64,000 nt of DNA from Planctomycetota bacterium (lineage in GTDB: Bacteria > Planctomycetota > UBA1135 > UBA2386): assembly GCA_025459175.1 (NCBI GenBank), contig JALORC010000020.1:1-64000 (forward strand), read 5' to 3'. The translations under genes were made by a program, and so were the position numbers. Of the stretch, positions 1-8,501 are shown in pieces (within the stretch, counting starts at the first letter, position 1; every line of letters begins with the position of its first letter). Under the pieces are notes generated by a model, which was not told the DNA's origin, ran no database searches, and was given only the letters and a program-made list of their open reading frames with translations.

Positions 1-151
1 TCACAGGGGAGTCCCTGGACGAGGCGACCGACGATGGCCTGGCGTGCTCAGGCCCACTCGTAGGCACGACGCACTCACTACAACGCACAGCCGCCCAGGC
101 GACAACCGCGAGGGCTGCAAGCAAGCCAATCAGGCGAAGACGAGTGCCCAC
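1..151 (-). CDS. Possible membrane-anchored protein, N-terminus only (runs off left edge)
   Basis: A GTG at 151-149 on the minus strand opens a frame that stays open for 50 codons to the window edge. The predicted start reads VGTRLRLIGLLAALAVVAWA: basic residues followed by about 14 hydrophobic residues, like a signal anchor or signal peptide, then a polar Ser/Pro-rich stretch. A GAGG sequence lies about a dozen bases upstream. The start overlaps the end of the gene remnant at 130-336 by 22 bp. No family is recognisable from 50 residues. It could be chance coding in GC-rich DNA, so confidence is modest. Confidence 0.35.
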   Translation of the reverse strand, partial: MGTRLRLIGLLAALAVVAWAAVRCSECVVPTSGPEHARPSSVASSRDSPV

Positions 152-336
152 GAGTGATGCAACCTCGACATGGTGTAGCCAACGAGGTCGACGATCGGGT
201 TCTTCCGTGAGATCCACGGACCAAAGGTGACCGTTCCCTGGTTGCAGTTTTTGGTCGAATAGCCGGTGATGTAAACCTCGTCTCCCTTCTGGAGCGGGTT
301 GTTGAGGCAGACCTCGAACCCTTGGCTGGCGGGATC
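130..336 (-). pseudogene. C-terminal gene remnant without a start codon
   Basis: Immediately after the permease stop, the minus strand in another frame encodes about 68 residues that read like real protein. It contains stretches such as GFEVCLNNPLQKGDEVYITG and WISRKNPIVDLVGY, and ends at TGA 132-130. Codon third positions are less GC-rich than in neighbouring genes (GTT, GGT, TTT and AAA occur). The frame is closed upstream by a TGA at 372-370 inside the permease gene, and there is no ATG, GTG or TTG before the coding-like stretch. It therefore looks like the tail of a gene whose front was lost. The family is not recognised, and chance coding cannot be excluded. Confidence 0.35.
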
Positions 337-1738
337 AGTAGTTCTGCGCCAGATTGTCGGCGACCTGCGTCATCGAGCCCTTCACCGCCGGCAACAGCCC
401 CGCGAGCCCACCGAGCACCGTCACCCCGAGCACCAACCACAGCTCCCACGGCCGGAACTGCAGCCAATCGAGGTACACCCCCGTCATGTCCTCGACGACA
501 CCCTGCATCACGAACATCGCCGTGTGGCACACCAGCAATCCGATCACCGCGCCGAACAACGACAGCAGCGCCGCCTCGCCGACGATGATCGCGAGGATCT
601 GCAGCCGCCGCGCGCCGAGCGAACGCATGATCGCGATCTCGCGGCGCCGCTCGTTCATCGTGTTGTAGATCGCCACCGTGATCGCGATCGACGCCACCAG
701 CAGCACCAGCCACGCGATCACCGCCAGCGCGTCGGCGGCATTGCCGATCTGCTGCAGGAACTTCGGGATCACGTCCTGCGGCCACGCCACCTGCGCTTCT
801 TTGCTGGCGAACTCCTGACGCAGGATGCGCGCGCCGAAGTGGTCCTTCGGGTCGACGATCACCGCGGTGAGCCCGAGCCGCTCGGCCAGCACCGGCAGCT
901 TCTTGGCGTCGTCGGGGTTCTTGCCGGGCGGGATCTCGACCAGGAACGAACCGCCCTCGTGCCCGTCGATCAGGTAGTGCAGCCCGATCGGCAGGAAGAT
1001 CGTCGTGTCGAGCGGCGAGTTGGTCGGCGCCAGGATGCCTGTGATCTCGCACGCGGCCTCCGGGTGCTCGTGGTAGCCGAACTCCCCCATCTTGCCGTGC
1101 ACCGGCGTGATCGTGGCGCCGAGCCCGAGGCCGAGCTGGCGCGCGACGCGGGCACCGACCACGGCGCGCTTCCACTGCGGCTCGATCAACGGCCGCGGCG
1201 GGATCTCGCTGGCACCGGCGCGCGCCGCCGACTCGTGCGCGGCGAGGCGCTCGGCGAGCTGCAGCAGGTCGTCATAGCCGTACGTGAACGGGCCACCCTG
1301 CTGGAACACGAGCGGCTTGCGCTCGCCGTCGTAGTTCCACTCGTACTTGCTGAACATCTCGTCGATGGTCGCCACCACCGGGAAGTTGAAGCGGCTCACG
1401 CTGTCGCCGCGCGCCTGCGGGATCGCGTAGCGCACCTGCGAACGGCGGCCCGCGCCCTTGCCCGACCGCAGCTCGGTGCAGATCCGCAGCGGGAACAGGC
1501 CGGGGGCGACGTCGACGTTGAAGATCGTGTTGAGCACGACCTCGAGCTGGCTCGCGTCCTTCGGCCCGACCACCGCCTGGTAGCCGCCGATGCTGCCCTT
1601 GTAACGCTGCTCGGTCTGCTCCGACATCACCAGGATCGCCGCGTAGAGCGCGGTGGCGACCACGATCGACAGCATCGTCAGCACGGTGGCGACGAGCCGC
1701 AGCCGCAGGTTGCGCAGACTGATCGACCAGAGCCTCAT
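335..1738 (-). CDS. ABC transporter permease, FtsX/MacB type (467 aa)
   Basis: This is the membrane subunit of an ABC transporter in the inner membrane. One N-terminal transmembrane helix (about residues 14-38) is followed by a roughly 300-residue extracytoplasmic domain. Three helices occupy the last 130 residues (about 338-360, 385-408 and 433-452). The cytoplasmic stretch NTMNERRREIAIMRSLGAR is the signature of the FtsX-like permease domain found in MacB, LolC/E and DevC proteins. These work with ATPases in lipoprotein release, peptide or lipid export, or mechanotransmission rather than nutrient import. The ATG overlaps the ATPase stop as ATGA, so the two genes are translationally coupled. 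The substrate is unknown. Confidence 0.88.
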   Translation of the reverse strand: MRLWSISLRNLRLRLVATVLTMLSIVVATALYAAILVMSEQTEQRYKGSIGGYQAVVGPKDASQLEVVLNTIFNVDVAPGLFPLRICTELRSGKGAGRRSQVRYAIPQARGDSVSRFNFPVVATIDEMFSKYEWNYDGERKPLVFQQGGPFTYGYDDLLQLAERLAAHESAARAGASEIPPRPLIEPQWKRAVVGARVARQLGLGLGATITPVHGKMGEFGYHEHPEAACEITGILAPTNSPLDTTIFLPIGLHYLIDGHEGGSFLVEIPPGKNPDDAKKLPVLAERLGLTAVIVDPKDHFGARILRQEFASKEAQVAWPQDVIPKFLQQIGNAADALAVIAWLVLLVASIAITVAIYNTMNERRREIAIMRSLGARRLQILAIIVGEAALLSLFGAVIGLLVCHTAMFVMQGVVEDMTGVYLDWLQFRPWELWLVLGVTVLGGLAGLLPAVKGSMTQVADNLAQNY

Positions 1739-2424
1739 GACCGGCCTCCGCTCGCCAGCTCGAGCGACGGCCGCAGCGTCGCCAGATCGACGGTGCGCTG
1801 CATGCGCGTGGCCGACTCCGGATCGTGCGTCACCATCACCACCGTCTTGCCGCCGCGCGCCGCCAGCTCGAGCAACACGTCGAGCACCTGCCCACCGGTC
1901 GCGCGATCCTGGTTGCCGAGCGGCTCGTCCATCAGGATCAGCTCCGGATCGTTGATCAGTGCGCGACAGATCGCGACCCGCTGCACCTGCCCGACCGACA
2001 GCTCGCTCGGCCGGTGCTGCATGCGTTCGCCGAGCCCGACCTGCTGCAGCAGCGCCTCGGCGCGCGCGCGAGCGTCGCCACCGGCGCCGCGGCCGAACAG
2101 CGCGCCGAGCAGCACGTTCTCGAGCGCCGTGAACGGCTGCAGCAGATTGAAGGTCTGGTAGACCATGCCGATGTGCTGCCCGCGGTGGCGATCGCGCGCC
2201 GCCTCGCCGAGCCGGTCGAGGCGCTGGCCGACCACGGTGACCTCGCCCTGATCGGGCCGCAGGATGCCGGCGAGGATGTGCAGCAGCGTGGTCTTGCCGG
2301 TGCCGGAGCGACCGATCAGCGCGACCTGCTCGCCGGCCTGGATGTCGAGCCGGTCGACGGCGCACGCGAGCACGGTGTGGCCGCCGCGCGAGTAGCTCTT
2401 CTGGACGTTGCGTAGTTGGATCAT
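1735..2424 (-). CDS. ABC transporter ATP-binding protein, LolD/MacB type (229 aa)
   Basis: Cytoplasmic ATPase partner of the permease at 335-1738. Walker A is GRSGTGKT (residues 38-45), the Q-loop is Q90, the signature is LSVGQ (142-146), Walker B is LILMDE (162-167) and the switch histidine is H200. After Walker B the sequence reads DEPLGNQD, close to the DEPTGNLD that marks the LolD/MacB/FtsE subfamily. The length is normal for that family. The start is the ATG that gives MIQLRNVQKSY, 35 bp after the stop of the EboE-like gene on the same strand, so the three genes probably form one transcript. Confidence 0.92.
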   Translation of the reverse strand: MIQLRNVQKSYSRGGHTVLACAVDRLDIQAGEQVALIGRSGTGKTTLLHILAGILRPDQGEVTVVGQRLDRLGEAARDRHRGQHIGMVYQTFNLLQPFTALENVLLGALFGRGAGGDARARAEALLQQVGLGERMQHRPSELSVGQVQRVAICRALINDPELILMDEPLGNQDRATGGQVLDVLLELAARGGKTVVMVTHDPESATRMQRTVDLATLRPSLELASGGRS

Positions 2425-2459
2425 CGACGGATGCGGATACGGAGCGGAAGGTCGCGCGG

Positions 2460-3611
2460 TCAGCTGGTGAGCCAGCTCGCGACCTGGTCGAGTTCGCGCT
2501 GCAGGTGCTGATGCAATGGTGCGCGCCCGGCGAAGTCGCCGAGCACCGACCACGTGTAGGTCTCGACCTCGAGCAGCGGCAGCGGCTCGGGGCTCGCAGC
2601 GAGCGCGCGCAGCACACGTTCGACCTCGCCGCGGGTCGAACCGAGTGCGCCGGGCGCGTCCCAGAACAGCGGCACGTGGTAGTGCGAACGCAATCGGCCG
2701 GCCCGCGCGAACTCCTGGCGCCGCCGAGCGACGTCGGCGAGATCGAGCGCGCGTGGACCACCGGCGGCCGCTGCGGTCTGGTGCAGATAGCGCGGTTCGG
2801 CGAACGCGAGCAGCTGGTCGAGCGCGGCGCCGTCGCGCAGTTCGAGGCACGCGGAGACCTGGATCTTCGGCACCGCGATGCCGCGCGCGCGCAGATCGCG
2901 CAGCGCCGCGAGCGGCTCCTCGTCGACGACCGCGAGATGGCACAGATCGACGCAGACGCCGAGATGCCGCCGCAGCACCGCTTCCGGCACCGTCAGCCAC
3001 GCGCCCTCGTCGAACACCCAGCGCTCGAGGAACGCGGTGGTGGCCGCACATGTCTCCAACAGGCAATCCGGTTCCGGCTCGAGCGCCAGCACGCAGCGCA
3101 CGCCGGTGTCCTGCTCGATCGCGGCGAACGCCGACGCCGCGCGGGCGAGATTGCGCGCCATCACCCGCAGCTCGGCCGGCGGCTCCGTGGGGCTGCGATG
3201 GCCCAGCGGCAGCGTCGACAGCGGCAGCAGACTGCCCGGCGGCAGCATCGCGGCGCCGACCGCGGCGCACTGCCGCGTATACATCAGGCGGTCCTCGGTG
3301 GCCCAGTCGGGGCGGTAGACAGCGGTCTTGACGACCTGATCGTGGAAGCCGTCGAACGGGAACACGTTCAACGTCCACAGTGGCGCACCACTCGCCGCCA
3401 GCGCCGCCGCCAGCTCGCGCCGCGCGCCGTCGTCGGCCGCCAGCTGCGCCACCAGCGGCGCCGGCCACCAGCCGCCGAGGCCGAACGAGCGCCCGGCCGC
3501 GCGCGCCGCCGCCGCCACCGGCGCCGTGTGCTCGCGCAACGATGCCAGCAACGCCGCCTGGTCGGGCGCCGGATGCACGTTGCTGCAGTAGGTCAGGCGG
3601 TAATCGGCCAT
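2460..3611 (-). CDS. eboE: EboE-like TIM-barrel protein of the sugar-phosphate isomerase/epimerase superfamily (383 aa)
   Basis: The N-terminus RLTYCSNVHPAPDQ, followed by LREHTAPVAA and GLGGWWPAPL, matches the metabolite traffic protein EboE family, whose members begin with LTYCxNVHP. EboE belongs to the xylose-isomerase-like TIM-barrel fold. In cyanobacteria and other bacteria the ebo cluster (eboA-F) moves precursor metabolites across the envelope; the EboE reaction is not established. Plausible metal-site segments are LALEPEPDCLLE, CVDLCHLAVV and the C-terminal LLEVETYTW. No other ebo gene is visible in this window. A TTG two codons upstream (3617) is possible, but the ATG giving MADYRLTYC fits the family better. 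It leads a likely operon with the ABC genes at 335-2424. Confidence 0.75.
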   Translation of the reverse strand: MADYRLTYCSNVHPAPDQAALLASLREHTAPVAAAARAAGRSFGLGGWWPAPLVAQLAADDGARRELAAALAASGAPLWTLNVFPFDGFHDQVVKTAVYRPDWATEDRLMYTRQCAAVGAAMLPPGSLLPLSTLPLGHRSPTEPPAELRVMARNLARAASAFAAIEQDTGVRCVLALEPEPDCLLETCAATTAFLERWVFDEGAWLTVPEAVLRRHLGVCVDLCHLAVVDEEPLAALRDLRARGIAVPKIQVSACLELRDGAALDQLLAFAEPRYLHQTAAAAGGPRALDLADVARRRQEFARAGRLRSHYHVPLFWDAPGALGSTRGEVERVLRALAASPEPLPLLEVETYTWSVLGDFAGRAPLHQHLQRELDQVASWLTS

Positions 3612-3712
3612 TGCCAACGGGGCGAACAGGATAGCCAGGGTGCCGGCCGCCGAACGCAGGTTCCGGCGAACTGCTGCGACCTTGAACAGTACGGGAAAAC
3701 CCTATCGAAACG

Positions 3713-3771
3713 GGGCCGATGGCAGCGGCCGTTCCCCCGCGGCGAGAGTCCGAGCCTGCGCCCATCGGCCC
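3713..3771. promoter_or_regulatory. Long inverted repeat in divergent intergenic region
   Basis: GGGCCGATGG at 3713-3722 is the exact reverse complement of CCATCGGCCC at 3762-3771, separated by 39 nt. It lies in the 209-bp space between the divergent eboE-like gene and the secreted-protein gene at 3821, and would fall in the 5' leader of the latter if transcription starts near 3710. A weak TTGAAC (3682-3687) and TATCGA (3703-3708) pair 15 bp apart lies just before it. The function is unknown. Confidence 0.3.
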
Positions 3772-3820
3772 GGGCCCCCGATAGCTGGCAGGTCCGAACC
3801 AACAAGGGAGTGTCCATCCG

Positions 3821-4687
3821 ATGCGTCCGATCACGACTCTGCTGACCCTGCTGACCTGCGCCGCGGCCCTGACCGCGCAAGGCAAGAACACGATCGCCCA
3901 GGTCCGCCTGCACACCGAAGGCGAGGTCCGCCGCCTCGACCGCCCACAGCACGCGACCTGCTGGACCGCGCCGGAGGTCTACTTCTTCGGGGTCGAAGGC
4001 TCGGTGCAGAACCTGCCCGCCGACCACCACCTGGTGATGCTGGTCAGCCCCAGGCTGTGGGACGGCCGCCAGCTGCGCTGGTTCACCCAGTGCATCCCGC
4101 CGGTGATCGACCGCCGCGGCTCGTACCTCGCGATCGGCCAGGTCGGCAGCGAGGAAGTGGCGGGCGGTGGCTGGTTCGGCGGCCAGATCGCCGAAGTGGT
4201 GATGGTCATCGCCGACCAGCGGCCACCGGCCGGCCGCAGCTTCGCGTCGCCGCAGGAGGTCCCGGGCCTGGTGTCGGCGAGCCCGGCGCGCCGCGTGCGC
4301 GTGGCGCGCCCGAACAGCTTCCAGGTCACCGCCGACTGCGACTCGCAGATGGTGTCGATGGCCCCGATCGGCGTGCCACAGCTCGGCAACCGCCGGTTCG
4401 GCATGGACGTCGGCTCGAGCCGCGAGGGCCAGGTGGCGCTGTTCGCGATCGGCGAACCGACCTACCAGGAGATGCCGCTGGTCGGCGGCCTGTGCGCATT
4501 GCACCTCGGCGACCGGCCGATCCTGGCCGCCGTCGGGCGCATCCAGGCCGGGCACATGACCGTGCACATCCCGGTGCCCAACAGCCGCGCGCTGCGCGGC
4601 CGCATGGTGGCGATGCAGTCGGTGATGTTCGACGAAGCGAGCCAGGTCGCCTGGAGCTCCGCGGCCTGGCTGGTCACGCCCTGGTGA
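3821..4687 (+). CDS. Secreted protein with C-terminal IPN-type module (288 aa)
   Basis: The N-terminus RPITTLLTLLTCAAALTAQG is a Sec signal peptide, likely cut after LTAQ, giving an extracytoplasmic protein of about 270 residues. No enzyme family is recognised. The last 60 residues contain HIPVPNSRALRGRMVAMQSV, a version of the IPN module shared by several other secreted proteins in this window (for example 22885-24267 and 46760-47950). The preceding region has HLVMLVSPRLWDGRQ and repeated Gly/Val beta-strand patterns. It is transcribed alone and followed by a GC hairpin at 4697-4725. Function unknown. Confidence 0.75.
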   Translation: MRPITTLLTLLTCAAALTAQGKNTIAQVRLHTEGEVRRLDRPQHATCWTAPEVYFFGVEGSVQNLPADHHLVMLVSPRLWDGRQLRWFTQCIPPVIDRRGSYLAIGQVGSEEVAGGGWFGGQIAEVVMVIADQRPPAGRSFASPQEVPGLVSASPARRVRVARPNSFQVTADCDSQMVSMAPIGVPQLGNRRFGMDVGSSREGQVALFAIGEPTYQEMPLVGGLCALHLGDRPILAAVGRIQAGHMTVHIPVPNSRALRGRMVAMQSVMFDEASQVAWSSAAWLVTPW

Positions 4688-4696
4688 ACGAACGGC

Positions 4697-4725
4697 GGCC
4701 CGGCGGCGGAAATCGCCACCGGGCC
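4697..4725 (+). terminator. GC-rich hairpin after secreted-protein gene
   Basis: Arms GGCCCGG (4697-4703) and CCGGGCC (4719-4725), then a C/A mismatch, then GGCG (4705-4708) with CGCC (4714-4717), close on a GAAAT loop. It begins 10 bp after the stop codon at 4687. No T-run follows, so it may be a weak or U-less terminator or a 3'-end stabiliser. Confidence 0.5.
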
Positions 4726-4786
4726 TGTGGATGTCGGGGTGCGAATGCCGATGGCATGGCCGGTCCGCTACCGTGACCGCCACCCC

Positions 4787-5689
4787 ATGACTCATCCCCC
4801 CGCGGCGTCCGGCCCCGCCCCGCGCGACGACGGCCACGCCGAACGCATCCTCGCGATCCGCCGTTCAAACTCGTACCGGCAGTCGCACCTCGATCCGGAC
4901 TTCATGGGCCGCGTCGAGCTGCGCCCGGTGCGGCTGCAGCTCGAGCTCCTGAAGCCCGAGCTGATCATGCAGGAGCAGGGTGTGGAGTCGACGGTGGTCG
5001 TGTTCGGCGGCACCCGCGTGGTCGAGCGCGAGGACGCCGAACGGCGGCTGCAGGCGGCGCAGGACGCGCTGGCCAAACACCCCAACGACGCCAAGTTCGT
5101 GCGCGCCGTGCGCATCGCCGAGAACGTGCTGCGCAAGGCGCACTTCTACGAGGAAGCGCGCGAGTTCGCGCGGCTGGTGTCGTCGGAGTGCCAGATCGGC
5201 CAACGCTGTGACTACGTGGTCTGCACCGGCGGCGGGCCGGGCATCATGGAGGCCGCCAACCGCGGCGCGTTCGACGTCGGCGCCAAGTCGATCGGCCTCA
5301 ACATCACGCTGCCGTTCGAGCAGGAACCCAACAGCTTCATCAGCCCGGAGCTGTGCTTCGAGTTCAAGTACTTCGCGATCCGGAAGATGCACTTCCTGAT
5401 GCGGGCGAAGGCGATGGTCGCGTTCCCGGGCGGGTTCGGCACCATGGACGAACTGTTCGAGGCGCTGACGCTGATCCAGACGCGCCGCATGCAGCCGATC
5501 CCGGTGGTGCTGTTCGGCCGCGACTACTGGCGCCGCATCGTCGACTGGGAGCTGTTCGTCGAGGAGGGCACGATCTCGCCGCAGGACCTCGACCTGATCA
5601 AGTACGCGGAGACGGCGCAGGAGTGCTGGCAGATCATCCAGGACTTCTGGCGGCAGGCGCCGCCGGAACGGCTGCCGCGCGGTCAGTAG
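4787..5689 (+). CDS. LOG family protein, lysine-decarboxylase-like fold (300 aa)
   Basis: Cytoplasmic Rossmann-fold protein of the LOG (TIGR00730-like) family. Characterised members are cytokinin-riboside 5'-monophosphate phosphoribohydrolases that split nucleoside monophosphates into base and ribose 5-phosphate. Both family signatures are present: GGGPGIMEAANRGA (residues 148-161) and PGGFGTMDE (214-222). The protein is longer than minimal LOG proteins (about 190 aa) because of an N-terminal helical extension of about 120 residues containing LQAAQDALAKHPN, as in the larger LOG subgroup. I chose the ATG at 4787, which gives MTHPPAAS; longer in-frame starts read through non-coding-like sequence. 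The true substrate is not shown by sequence. Confidence 0.88.
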   Translation: MTHPPAASGPAPRDDGHAERILAIRRSNSYRQSHLDPDFMGRVELRPVRLQLELLKPELIMQEQGVESTVVVFGGTRVVEREDAERRLQAAQDALAKHPNDAKFVRAVRIAENVLRKAHFYEEAREFARLVSSECQIGQRCDYVVCTGGGPGIMEAANRGAFDVGAKSIGLNITLPFEQEPNSFISPELCFEFKYFAIRKMHFLMRAKAMVAFPGGFGTMDELFEALTLIQTRRMQPIPVVLFGRDYWRRIVDWELFVEEGTISPQDLDLIKYAETAQECWQIIQDFWRQAPPERLPRGQ

Positions 5690-5709
5690 GCCTGGGGCGG
5701 CGCGGCGGC

Positions 5710-5715
5710 GATACT
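5710..5715 (+). promoter_or_regulatory. Candidate -10 hexamer GATACT
   Basis: GATACT ends 6 nt before the ATG of the esterase gene (5722), the distance expected if transcription starts at or next to the start codon (leaderless mRNA). No Shine-Dalgarno sequence is visible in the short space between. No confident -35 was found. Confidence 0.3.
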
Positions 5716-5721
5716 GCGGTG

Positions 5722-7059
5722 ATGCGAGTTCGACTGCTGACCACGGCGCTGTTCTGCACTGCCGCTCTCGGCCAGACGCCACCTGCCGAGGCCGCGAAGT
5801 CGCCGCCACTCGATGCGGTGCGGGCGTGGTTCGCGACCCCGCCCGACCAGCGCGGCCCGGCTCCCGGCGCCGACGTCGTGCTCTCTTCCGGCGACGTCCA
5901 GCGGCTGCTGCCGGATCTGGTCGAAGCGCTGCGCGCCGGCACCTTGCAGCTCGGCGGCCAGCGCCTCGAACTCACGACAGCCCAGCCCGGCCGCGCGCCG
6001 ACCCCGCACCAGCTGCAGATCGGCGCGTTCACGATGCCGTACGTGCTGCTGAGCAAGGGCGAACGCCCTGCCAGTGGCTGGCCGCTCTACCTGTGCCTGC
6101 ACGGCGGCGGCGGCAACGCCGAGGCCACCGGGCCGCACGCCTGGGACGTCAACACGCGCGAGTTCCAGGCCCAGCAGCGCCTGTTCGAACGCGTCTACCG
6201 CGGCGCCGGCCTCTACTTCATCCCGCGCATGGCCGACGACCGGCAGGGGCGCTGGTGGTTCGACCACAACCAGCAGGCGTTCGAGACGGTGATCCGCGAG
6301 AGCATCCTGTTCCACGGCGTCGACGCCGATCGCGTCTACCTGCTCGGCATCAGCGAGGGCGGCTACGGCGCGATCCGCTTCGCGGGCAACCGGCCCGATC
6401 GCTTCGCCGCCTGCAACGCGATGGCCGCCGCCGAACCGCTGTCGACGTCACCGCCCGAGAACATGCGGAACGTCGCACTGCGGATCGACATCGGCGAACG
6501 GGACACGATATTCGACCGGGTCGGGCTGGCGCGCACGATGGCGGCGCGGCTGCTCGAACTGCAGCAGCAGGACGCCGGCGGCTACGACTTCGTGCTCGAC
6601 GTGCAGGCCGGGCGTGGTCACGGCATCGACTATGCGCGCGGACCGGCCTGGCTCGGCACCAAGGCAAGGCAGCCGCGGCCGGATCGCGTGGTGTGGACCG
6701 TGCAACCGCTGCACGGCACGGTGGCGCTGCAGCACTACTGGCTCGCGCTGCCGGCGCGCCCGGCGGCGCTGCCGCTGTTCGTCACCGCGACGCTGCGCGA
6801 CAACCGGCTCGTGGTGACCGCCGAACACGAGGGCAAGGACGGCGGCCGCACCGCGGCGACCGCGGGCGTGCTGCACGTGCGGCTCGACGACCGGCTCGCC
6901 GATCTCGAGCGCCCGCTCGCGATCGTCGTCAACGGCCGCGAGCGGCCACCGCAGCAGGTGTCGCGCTCGCTGGCGATGCTCGTGCGCACCCTCGACGAAC
7001 GCGGCGATCCGCGCCTCGCGTTCCCGACCGAGTTGGTGCTGTCGTTCGCAGAGCGCTGA
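5722..7059 (+). CDS. Secreted alpha/beta-hydrolase, esterase/depolymerase-like (445 aa)
   Basis: A signal peptide (RVRLLTTALFCTAALGQ) directs export. The hydrolase core contains an oxyanion-hole stretch LCLHGGGGN (residues 124-132) and the nucleophile elbow GISEGG (209-214, Ser211), preceded by VDADRVYLLG as in PHB-depolymerase-like esterases. A candidate acid is in RIDIGERDT and the His is probably in GRGHGIDYARG (around residue 298). About 130 residues after the core form a beta-rich C-terminal domain of unknown role. The start at 5722 gives the signal peptide directly and lies 33 bp after the LOG gene stop. Substrate unknown; a carboxylic ester of a polymer or secondary metabolite is plausible. 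Confidence 0.8.
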   Translation: MRVRLLTTALFCTAALGQTPPAEAAKSPPLDAVRAWFATPPDQRGPAPGADVVLSSGDVQRLLPDLVEALRAGTLQLGGQRLELTTAQPGRAPTPHQLQIGAFTMPYVLLSKGERPASGWPLYLCLHGGGGNAEATGPHAWDVNTREFQAQQRLFERVYRGAGLYFIPRMADDRQGRWWFDHNQQAFETVIRESILFHGVDADRVYLLGISEGGYGAIRFAGNRPDRFAACNAMAAAEPLSTSPPENMRNVALRIDIGERDTIFDRVGLARTMAARLLELQQQDAGGYDFVLDVQAGRGHGIDYARGPAWLGTKARQPRPDRVVWTVQPLHGTVALQHYWLALPARPAALPLFVTATLRDNRLVVTAEHEGKDGGRTAATAGVLHVRLDDRLADLERPLAIVVNGRERPPQQVSRSLAMLVRTLDERGDPRLAFPTELVLSFAER

Positions 7060-7107
7060 TGCGCGACATCGTGTCGTCCAGTCGCGGCACCGGATCTCGA
7101 TACCGCG

Positions 7108-8442
7108 TCACTTGTCGCTGCAGGTGCCCGTCATCGCCGGCCCGACCACGATTCCGGCGGCATTCACCCCGGGCTGCAGCAAGGCCACCTGATCGCGGAA
7201 CCTGAATCCGTGCAGGCTCGGCGTCGCGGGGATCACCAGGGTGAAGTCGATCGGGCTGCCGTTCGCCAGGAACGGGGTCAACACCTCCCCGGAGGTGCCG
7301 AGCACGCAGCCGGGCATGCCGATGCCGGCAAGGCTGGTGTTCGGCCCACCGATGCCGGTGGCGAAGACACCGAGCTGCAGACCCTGCACCGAAACCCGCC
7401 GCACGATCGTCTCCCCCAGCCACGGCCGCCGCTGGTTCACCGTCGTGATGGTGGGCCCACCGCAGCCCGGACCACTCTGCGCGTAGCTGGCCCACGGGGT
7501 CACCTGGTAGGCCACCGTGTCGCCGAGGATGCCGCCGTTCTCACCACCGCCCCCGAACAGGATGGTGCCGAAGTTGGGAATGAATGCCGCGGGCGCGCCG
7601 TAGCGGCGGGGAGGCGGCGTCATCGCCTGGCGGAACAAGAAAGTCGCGCCATCGTGTTCGACCGTGTTGGCGACGCCGAGGCCCGGTGCGTAGTGGCCGC
7701 CGAACATCACCACGCGGCTGCGGCTGTCGTCGTATGCCATGCTGATGCCCAGCAGGCCGTAGCTCGCGTAGATGTCCGGTCGCAGCGTCCACGCATTGCC
7801 GTCGTATTCCCACGACCGGTTGTCGTAGCTGCCGTTCGGCAGCAGGCCACCCTGCAGGAACATGCGGCCGCGGCGCTGGTCGTAGACCATGCTGGCGAAA
7901 GTGCGCGCGCCGGCCGACCCGACGTTGGTGCGCTGCGTCCAGCCGAGCCCGTACTCCCAGGTATCGGCGAGCTGGAAGCCGCCGAACACCACCAGGCGCT
8001 GGCGCGTACGATCGTAGGCCATCGCGTGGCCCGAACGAGCGGGCGGACCGCTCGACAGCTGGGACCAGTTCAGGCCGTTCCACTGCCAGAGCTCGCCGCT
8101 GGCCCCGGTCTGGGTGTCTCCGCCGAACAGCAGGAAGCGCGCCGCCGCGTCGTGCCAGGCGAGCCCCGCCCAACGCCGCGGCGACGGCGAGACGGGTGAT
8201 GTCGCCTGGACCCAGGTGTTGTTGGTGGCGTTGTAGAACCAGGTGTCGTTGAGGAACGAGGCGCCGTTGTGACCGCCGAACAGCATCACGCTGCCCTGCG
8301 GCGAACCGGCCATGGCGTGGCCGTACCGAGGGCTCGGCGAGGTGGCCGGGGCGAGCTGGGTCCACTGCGGCGTCTGCGCCGGGACGGCATCGAACAGGAG
8401 GAGGGCGGTGAGGCAGGTGCGGATGTGCTTGGGGGCGTTCAT
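7108..8442 (-). CDS. Secreted Kelch-repeat beta-propeller protein with C-terminal IPN-like module (444 aa)
   Basis: A signal peptide (residues 1 to about 22, ending AVPAQ) is followed by six or so Kelch-type repeats. These are seen as recurring MLFGGHNG, LLFGGDTQ, VVFGGFQL, VMFGGHYA and ILFGGGGE blades, each with a W-containing strand such as DTWFYN, ELWQWNG or DTWEYG. Such propellers are extracellular and usually bind glycans or proteins. The last 120 residues, after SGPGCGGP, contain MPGCVLG and DFTLVIPATPSLHGFRF, the module found in other secreted proteins here. It lies 59 bp downstream of the kinase at 8502-11159 on the same strand and may share its transcript. Ligand unknown. Confidence 0.85.
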   Translation of the reverse strand: MNAPKHIRTCLTALLLFDAVPAQTPQWTQLAPATSPSPRYGHAMAGSPQGSVMLFGGHNGASFLNDTWFYNATNNTWVQATSPVSPSPRRWAGLAWHDAAARFLLFGGDTQTGASGELWQWNGLNWSQLSSGPPARSGHAMAYDRTRQRLVVFGGFQLADTWEYGLGWTQRTNVGSAGARTFASMVYDQRRGRMFLQGGLLPNGSYDNRSWEYDGNAWTLRPDIYASYGLLGISMAYDDSRSRVVMFGGHYAPGLGVANTVEHDGATFLFRQAMTPPPRRYGAPAAFIPNFGTILFGGGGENGGILGDTVAYQVTPWASYAQSGPGCGGPTITTVNQRRPWLGETIVRRVSVQGLQLGVFATGIGGPNTSLAGIGMPGCVLGTSGEVLTPFLANGSPIDFTLVIPATPSLHGFRFRDQVALLQPGVNAAGIVVGPAMTGTCSDK

Positions 8443-8501
8443 GGCGCTTCATTGCCATGAGCCCGCACCGAATTGACCGCGAGCGACCACCGTGGCTGCG
8501 G

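Noticed and set aside
7060-7107. Possible terminator between the converging esterase and Kelch genes
   Set aside because: Only a 5-bp CGACA/TGTCG stem and imperfect pairing are present; too weak to list as a feature.
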